Positions 57,920-64,000 of a DNA stretch of 64,000 nt are shown one piece after another. The translations under genes were made by a program, and so were the position numbers. Origin of the DNA: Diplolepis rosae (Eukaryota; Arthropoda; Insecta; Hymenoptera; Diplolepididae). Numbering within the stretch: the stretch's first letter is position 1; every line of letters starts with the position of its first letter. The notes beneath the pieces were generated by a model. The model was not told where the DNA came from, made no database searches, and saw only the letters and a list, made by a program, of their open reading frames with translations. The stretch covers positions 7,874,001-7,938,000 of the forward strand of contig JAPYXD010000680.1 of the NCBI GenBank assembly GCA_030998225.1. The letters are read 5' to 3'.

Positions 57920-59026
57920 GGGGATCCGCCACCTTTAATATTTTTTTTTTTTTGAGTTTAGACCTTCCATATAATTTTTTTATGTTTAGTACCTTTATTC
58001 AGAAATATTTTGGGGGTATTTAAAAATTCCAGTACCTTTATGTATTTTGAAAGCTAAAAATTTTGGACATTTTTTGATATTTTTTACTTTGAATAACTTT
58101 TTTGTTTTTTAACCAATTGTCATGATTCTGTTTTTATTTCATTTCTTACAATGTGTAACAACTTTTCGGGTATGGAACATACGGTAACATGACTGGGAAC
58201 AAAGTTACAAATAAAATAAAAAAATTAATAAAAATATTCCAATTCATTTTTTCCACAGAAAGATTTTCAAATTCTTTAAATATAAAAAAAATGTTGTTAT
58301 TTTTCTATACCCAAAAATATTGATAATATAACAAAGAATAAATGGTAAAGTTTTCAAAGGCCTGCGTCTAATACTTTAGATTTTATTCAAACATATGTTG
58401 CAACAAACACGGAAAATCACAACTTGCGGAAAACGGAGTTTAACACTAGGTTTACCAAGGGGTCCAAGGGTTTACCAAGAGATCACATTATATGTCTTAT
58501 AAATTTAAGTAAAAATTAATTACAATATTTGCATCTTGGTTAAATATCAATAAAAATATTCCCATAAAATACGGTATGTTTTCTTGAATTCTTAAAATAC
58601 AAATTTTCTTGAAGAAAATTAAAGAAAAGTTTTGTCAGAGGGGTCAAAGTCACCCCTTGGTAAACCTAGTGTTAAAGTAAAGTCTTGTAGTGACGCCCTA
58701 ATACTAAATCATATATGTATATACATAAAGGTAATATATATATTGTGTTTTGATAGGTATACCTGTTATATACTATTTTCCATATAATTCAGAAATATCA
58801 GTAAATAAATAAACAAACTGTTTTGTGTAAAAAGCTAATTTTCGCTAAAAACGCGTTATTTGTAAATCGCAGTAACTTTTTATTTTATTTATTTTTCCAA
58901 GAAAAGATAATCAGATTGCCCTGAAAATTTACACATACTCAGAAAAGTATAAAGAATAAAAAAATAAAATTTTTCGAAAATGTCAAAAAAGATCAAAAAT
59001 ATACCAATTAAAGGCGGTGGATCCCC
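57920..59026. mobile_element. TTAA-type MITE, family E copy 2, with nested insertions
   Basis: Ends GGGGATCCGCCACCTTTAAT and, on the other strand, GGGGATCCACCGCCTTTAAT; flanks TTAA (57916-57919) and TTAC (59027-59030). At 1107 bases it is ~480 longer than copy 1 because of element N at 58444, a family I scrap near 58247-58285 and other unassigned sequence. Confidence 0.78.
58444..58671. mobile_element. TTAA MITE, family N, nested in E
   Basis: 228 bases between perfect TTAA duplications (58440-58443 and 58672-58675). Ends CACTAGGTTTACCAAGGGGT and, on the other strand, CACTAGGTTTACCAAGGGGT: the terminal 20 bases are identical. The perfect ends and duplications mark it as younger than its host. 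piggyBac-like by target site (inference). Confidence 0.88.
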
Positions 59027-59030
59027 TTAC

Positions 59031-60430
59031 GATACAAAAATAAAATGAATTCCAGTTTGTATGAATGCAACCCTCACTAAAAAACGGAGATTGTTGTGTC
59101 CAGATAGGACACGATGCAAATGATTAAATCTGCCTAATTAGCACACAGTACAGAGGCAGAATAAAATAGCAAAGAAGTTTCTGCTTTCTGAAGATCATTT
59201 ATTAACAGATAGTGAAATTCAACTGCGTTTAAATGCAATTCAAAATCTTCACGGTCACTCTGAACATATATGTGGAAAAAGTATGATGGGCGGGGAAGGG
59301 GGGGGGGGGGGGGGCTTAAAAGGCTCGGATTACTGTGCAATTGGAAAAGAATATTTTTACCTGAATATCATTTCGATTGTGAAGTCACCGACTTACAGTC
59401 CGCGTCGAATAAAATAATAAACTAACTACCTCGTGATCGTCCCCAAGTATCGAATAATCAGACATCCTCGTTTTGCTTTCCATTTTCGTATCACATATGT
59501 TCATTCAAGATAAAGAGAATACCAAATTATTCTTAAAATAATTTTAGTGTTTTTTATTAGAAACAATAAAAGAGGTTTTGGTCCTGGATTTAATCCGCAT
59601 TTGGCTCTTCAGTTTTTTTCTTTTTAATTTTTTTGCAATGATTATTGCTATATACTTTATTTATAGAAAATGCCTGCAATGCTTATTAAAATTCAACCTC
59701 ACAATATTCTAAAGGAGTTTATAAAGGTTATTCTAACCGAAATAGCATATGAAATGATTTTATTTATAAAAATTTTAGAATTGATAAATGATGGTATATT
59801 TTTAATTTTATCACATACTTTAAATTTATATATGTTTAAATTTGTAAAATAAATATGTAAATTTATAATGTTTTTGCACAAGAAAAAGATATTTAAAAAA
59901 TAAAGATACATTTTTTGGTTTGTTTTATATAAAAAGTACTCTTTCAGAAAATAATTTCAAAATTTAAAACTTCAAAGCTTTCGCAAAAATGAATAAAACA
60001 GATTTTCAATTCTTAATTTTGATATAAGATTACTGCAGAAAAATCACGGATTCGAGGATTTTTGGTATTTGCCTTTCATGGGGTTAAAAAACAATGTTCT
60101 TTAATTCTTCAGATTATTTAAACAATTTAAGGAGGAACAGAGAGTTCTACTGTATGTTATGTTCTTGACACAAACATGAAGAAAAATTTGTATCTTCTTC
60201 AGTATGTTTGAGGGAGAAAGAAGATGATGATCCTAAAGATAATTGCGTCGAGACTTGGAGCAATGACAGTTGGTCTGAAGGTATTTATGCTTGAAAATGC
60301 ATTATTGCTCCGCTTATCTGCAATGCAGACAATTCCTATAATGTTCCAGACATTTTGGTGGAGTTATAGAGAAATAGGGGAAAGTGAGAAATTGCAGTAA
60401 CCTGGAGCCTCAAGCTGCATTTCCTAGCTC
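59031..60430. other. No supported gene; 17-base G run
   Basis: A run of 17 G (59298-59314) stands out in AT-rich DNA. Frames of 60-70 codons at 59670-59911 are compositional. No repeats recognised. Confidence 0.4.
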
Positions 60431-60830
60431 ACAGCATCCCATGATGGCTGACGGGGAACCCCTCCCATTTAACTCTCACCACAATAGCGACGGTCCTGAA
60501 GGACTTGCCTAACCTTACCCCTGTTTAAACTCCCTTTCACACGTGGCAGCCATGTTGCCTGAGGGTTGGGCCACCAAAAAGAGACGGCGATTCATTGGCT
60601 AGAAGACAAGATTGCCTTTCTCTCTTTCTTTCGCTTTCTCTCTCTCTCTCTTTCTTTCAAATCAACTCTTTCTCTCTCTTTTCTCTTTGCTTAGACTCCC
60701 ACCTTATACACCAGCTCTCTCCTGTATCGCGGGAGACATGTTCAGTGCCATCTTCAGAAACCACGTTTCGCGATCGAACTTCTGCAGTCACGGATGTTTT
60801 TGCAAAATATTAAGAGAGTTTTGAAGAATC
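60431..60830 (+). promoter_or_regulatory. Promoter-like island with GCCAT motifs, CCAAT box and CT tract
   Basis: CCCATGATGGCTGACGGGG (about 60448) and GCAGCCATGTTGCC carry YY1/Pho-type cores. An inverted CCAAT (ATTGG, 60594-60598) is followed by a 90-base CT-rich tract (60613-60703), then a GC-moderate stretch with ATG at 60738 opening 28 codons (MFSAIFRNHVSRSNF onward). Looks like a promoter plus 5' leader; no downstream exon could be tied to it. Confidence 0.35.
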
Positions 60831-61401
60831 TACCGAAAAGGGTTGAAAATTCAAGGGCGGAACTACAAGATTAGATTGATATGTATTAAAGGTACTGCTG
60901 TTGACATCTTTTTAAAGTGATGTGAACAAAATTTTATTTAACTTATTCTATAGAAAGGATTAATAAGTGGGATATTTACTATTGATTTATATTTTTTTGG
61001 CACATATGTTTGCTATTTTAAGCAATTTAAATTTTTCACAAATGAAATATATAGTTATAAATATTAATATATCAACAGTAGTACCTTTATCATAATCATT
61101 ACAAAATTTAATTTTGGATTAACACTTTAGCAGTAGATTGTTCTGTTTTGATCAAACTCAATTGTTACAGCTATGTTATAAAATATTTTATTTAATATGA
61201 ATAACAATTTAACGTAAAATCCAGAGATGTTATGTATTTAGAACCACAATACTTTTGGTTATTAAAAACATTGTAAGTATAAAAAAATATTTCGATTTTT
61301 TAACCCAGAAGAGGACGCATTATTCCTAACCTCCAATTTTAAACGCTTATAACTTTATAATTTTTCCCTCTTTGCTATTATTCTCTACCTTGTTACTACA
61401 T
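60831..61401. other. AT-rich stretch, nothing supported
   Basis: No frames, repeats or motifs worth recording. Confidence 0.4.
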
Positions 61402-61688
61402 CACTCAGAAAAAAATTTTGTTCTTTAAAAATTTTTTTGTTCAATTGAAAAAATATTTTATTGACTGAAAAAATTTTTTTAATTGAATCTTATAAATACT
61501 TGAAATTTATTAAAAATTACTAAAATATTTTGTTGGACCAACCAAATTTTCTGTTTAATGAACCAAATATTACTAACCAAATAACTTTATCGATTCCATG
61601 AAATAATTTTTTGTTGTTTTAAAACAACAGAATACTATCGTTGAACCAACAATATTATTTGTGATACAACCAAATATTTTTCTGAGTG
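61402..61688. mobile_element. MITE, family T (287 bases)
   Basis: Ends CACTCAGAAAAAAATTTTGT and, on the other strand, CACTCAGAAAAATATTTGGT. The inside is rich in inverted AACCAAATA/TATTTGGTT blocks. No clear target duplication remains (AT left, CG right). Confidence 0.7.
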
Positions 61689-63796
61689 CGTCGAATCCAT
61701 CATCGGATTTTCAAAAACCTCCATTTTATTATTTTTGCAAATCTTCTAGTTGGAATTTGAGAACAGTAAGAAAAATGCTCATAAAAGTTGCTTTTGGGAT
61801 TAGTTCCCTTGAATTAATATTGCATTGGGTATTAAAAAGTATTAATGACAAGAATTTTTATCTTTTTAACTTATCAAAGCATACAAGCAAATCGCCAATA
61901 ACAATTATCCATCTAGGAATATTTTGTTTACTTTGAAGAAAATATATTCTTTGTAACAGCTTTAAAATTCCTATCCCATATTACTATTTAAAAAACTACA
62001 AGATTTTTATAAGTTTACTAAAATAAAAGATAATTATATATATAAACTATATTTATATATATAAAATTATACATATTTTATGAATATATATATATTCATA
62101 AAACAGAAACAAAATATTTTACTTATTTTTAAAATATTTTTATTAAATATATAAACTTGAATTCTAGCCCTTAATATTTTCTATGGTTAATACAACATAT
62201 TGTACGTATTCATCAATAAAGAAGCAATAAATTAATCATAATATAAGGTTAAGGAGGGATAATATAGAATTTAAGAAATATGCACTCATAAAATAGAAAA
62301 ATATTCGGAAACTATTTTTCCCAATAAAAATACTTTTTATCAAAAATGGAATAGAATTTTGTTTTTAGATGTGAAAATTCTAATGAGTTAAAAAAATTTC
62401 AGCATGGAATTTGCTGGCAAAAATTTTTAATCGACTTGTCAGAATGTTTTCTAGGTGAAAGTGTCCGTAAGCAGTAAAGAAATGAAGCTATTACAAAATA
62501 GTAAACTGATCTGCTGGGAGAAGAAACAGGGAAGTACTATAACTCAGGTTCACGAGACAAATTATAGAAAGAGTGATGCTTTAGGTATTAACCATAAAAA
62601 CGTTTTACAGCCCACTATAATGTAATTGACTTACCTGCCGTTGAGAATCTTTACCAAAGTACTATACATAATCCCGAGAAAACTGGACGTTCGTTCCCGT
62701 TCGCGATTTCAGAAAAAACTGAGGGCATTTTCAATGTTTTGTCGACTAGAAAAAGTGAAATTTCACTCCTTCCACAGCAACCCTTTGGAACGCTTTCTAA
62801 TTTTTACAATCCTTATTGTAATTCTTACTTTCACCAATCCTTTTTCCGGATGTCTTTTTGACAAAACCCTTCCGTCCTCAAGCCCCCTCCATATCCAGTG
62901 TCCTGCCATTTCCACACTTTCTCGCCTTTCTCAACCCTTTTTATGACTCTCTTAAGAGAGAAAGTCTGGCCAACAACCCCTGCTGACTTGGGCCAATAAA
63001 ATTTGTAAAGATGTTTTTTTTTTGGAAGAAACTTTTCTAAGGGACATTTTTGACTTATTTCCAAGTTTTTCTGCATTTGATTTGTCAAGTTTTACTTTTT
63101 TGAATTCATCATTATATTTTTTTATGTAAATGGGGGGAAAAGCTTTTTTAAAAATAAATTTTTATTGATGTATTATTTATATGATTTGAGTTCTTTTCTA
63201 GAATACAAAGAATGATTAGACGATTTAAGCCGAAGTATATCATTCTATCTGGTTTTTATATTTTATTATTTGCTTTTTTGAATTCGTATCAATGCGAAAC
63301 CTTTGTTGAGATAGACCCCCTATCGAGTTTAGGGCATATATAATCTGAAATGTACATTATTATCTTATAAACTTTTTAGAGACTTGTCAAGCAAATATTT
63401 TAAATTTTTATGAGACATTACATGGCCCACAAAAATCTTAAATATGTTTTTCATTACTTCAGAAAGTATGAAAAATACACTTGCTTGAGTTAACTAGTTT
63501 CAAAATATGATAATCAGATTGTCTGATTAATTTTCTACATACGACTTGACGATTGAAAAATATAGATCACTTACTATTCATACTTTTATGAATAATAAAA
63601 AGGCGTAAGTGACTTGTCGATATTATACTTTCTTGATTACAGATTTGCGAGTTACTGAATATATTAAAAATTGTATTCCAGCATTCTCGGACCTAATAAA
63701 ATACTTACTTCATGGGAATGCAGTAAAAGCAAGATTTCAAAGGTTTATTTTTTAGAAAAAATCAAATACGACGAAACTTTTAAATTATAAAAATAA
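61689..63796. other. No supported gene; possible first exon near 62635 (minus)
   Basis: A perfect donor CAG/GTAAGT on the minus strand (exon side ends at 62635) follows MYSTLVKILNGR from an ATG about 38 bases upstream, and the 300 bases above it are GC-moderate. A first coding exon is possible. 62036-62103 is an AT microsatellite palindrome. The 106-codon plus frame at 62626-62946 is unrecognised. Confidence 0.3.
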
Positions 63797-64000
63797 TTTC
63801 AAATTAATTAGTTGAGTTTGAAATTTTTGTCACTGCCTACATTATCGGAGGATCACTAGTCGCGTATCAGATAGGATACGTTGTCGACAGGTGTCCTCGT
63901 AGACAATTTCAAACTCTTATATCGCAAATAATGCAAATAAATTCAATATTTAAAGAATTTGAAAATCTTTCTGTGGAAAAAATGACGCTTTCGACTGCGC
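63797..64000. repeat. Opposed pair of family I repeats, cut by the window end
   Basis: 63797-63855 reads TTCAAATTAATTAGTTGAGT... CACTGCCTACATTATCGGAG in plus orientation. 63937-63993 reads AATATTTAAAGAATTTGAAA... CTTTCTGTGG in the reverse orientation. Between them lies GCGTATCAGATAGGATACG, whose CGTATC/GATACG arms form a small perfect hairpin. May be one larger inverted element extending beyond the window. Confidence 0.55.

Noticed and set aside
62036..62103. AT-rich palindromic run
   Set aside because: Simple TA microsatellite; no element ends or target duplication.
1..64000. CRISPR arrays, bacterial operons, ribosome binding sites, rRNA
   Set aside because: No regularly spaced repeats, no dense coding, no rRNA signatures; the DNA is clearly eukaryotic nuclear.

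Overview
The window looks like nuclear DNA of an arthropod, most likely an insect. It is roughly two thirds A+T by eye, with no operons, rRNA or tRNA. It carries a decayed Tc1/mariner element and dozens of short inverted-repeat elements. The one convincing gene structure has a short (104-base) intron with a CTAAC branch-point-like site and a pyrimidine tract, as is typical of insects. I cannot fix the order; a hymenopteran would fit but is a guess. Most reading frames are open only by chance or because they lie inside palindromic repeats.

Layout. 1-10.9 kb: AT-rich DNA with foldback elements (families C, D, I, J) and a few less AT-rich islands. 10.9-14.7 kb: a hammerhead-ribozyme-like motif, a TA-flanked Tc1/mariner copy whose catalytic core is deleted, and a TTAA-type MITE (E1). 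14.7-22.7 kb: two further hammerhead-like motifs inside a dispersed repeat (family G), plus families B, D and Q. 22.7-28 kb: a promoter-like island (CRE, two CCAAT boxes, several GCCAT motifs) and nested TTAA elements. 29.2-30.5 kb: a minus-strand spliced gene with three exons, an in-frame ATG, a stop and a downstream AATAAA. 30.5-43.9 kb: AT-rich DNA with conserved-looking non-coding islands, young TA-flanked MITEs and a GC-rich island that may hold a first exon. 43.9-50.8 kb: nested repeats, including an unusual GC-rich 520-base element inside an AT-rich MITE and one MITE holding two later insertions. 50.8-64 kb: more repeats, a second transposase fossil, another promoter-like island and possible isolated exons.

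How it fits together. The main activity recorded here is transposition. Families A, B, D, L, Q, R, S and T mostly start CAC, end GTG and sit in TA or TA-like dinucleotides, as expected if mobilised by Tc1/mariner-type transposases. Families E, F, H and N sit in TTAA or near-TTAA sites. Nesting gives a relative chronology. Family G is the most interesting: its copies hold a hammerhead-like fold, and one insertion begins within a base of the predicted self-cleavage point. This suggests ribozyme-processed RNA is the insertion intermediate, as proposed for Penelope-like elements and retrozymes. No reverse transcriptase is visible, so these copies would depend on enzymes encoded elsewhere.
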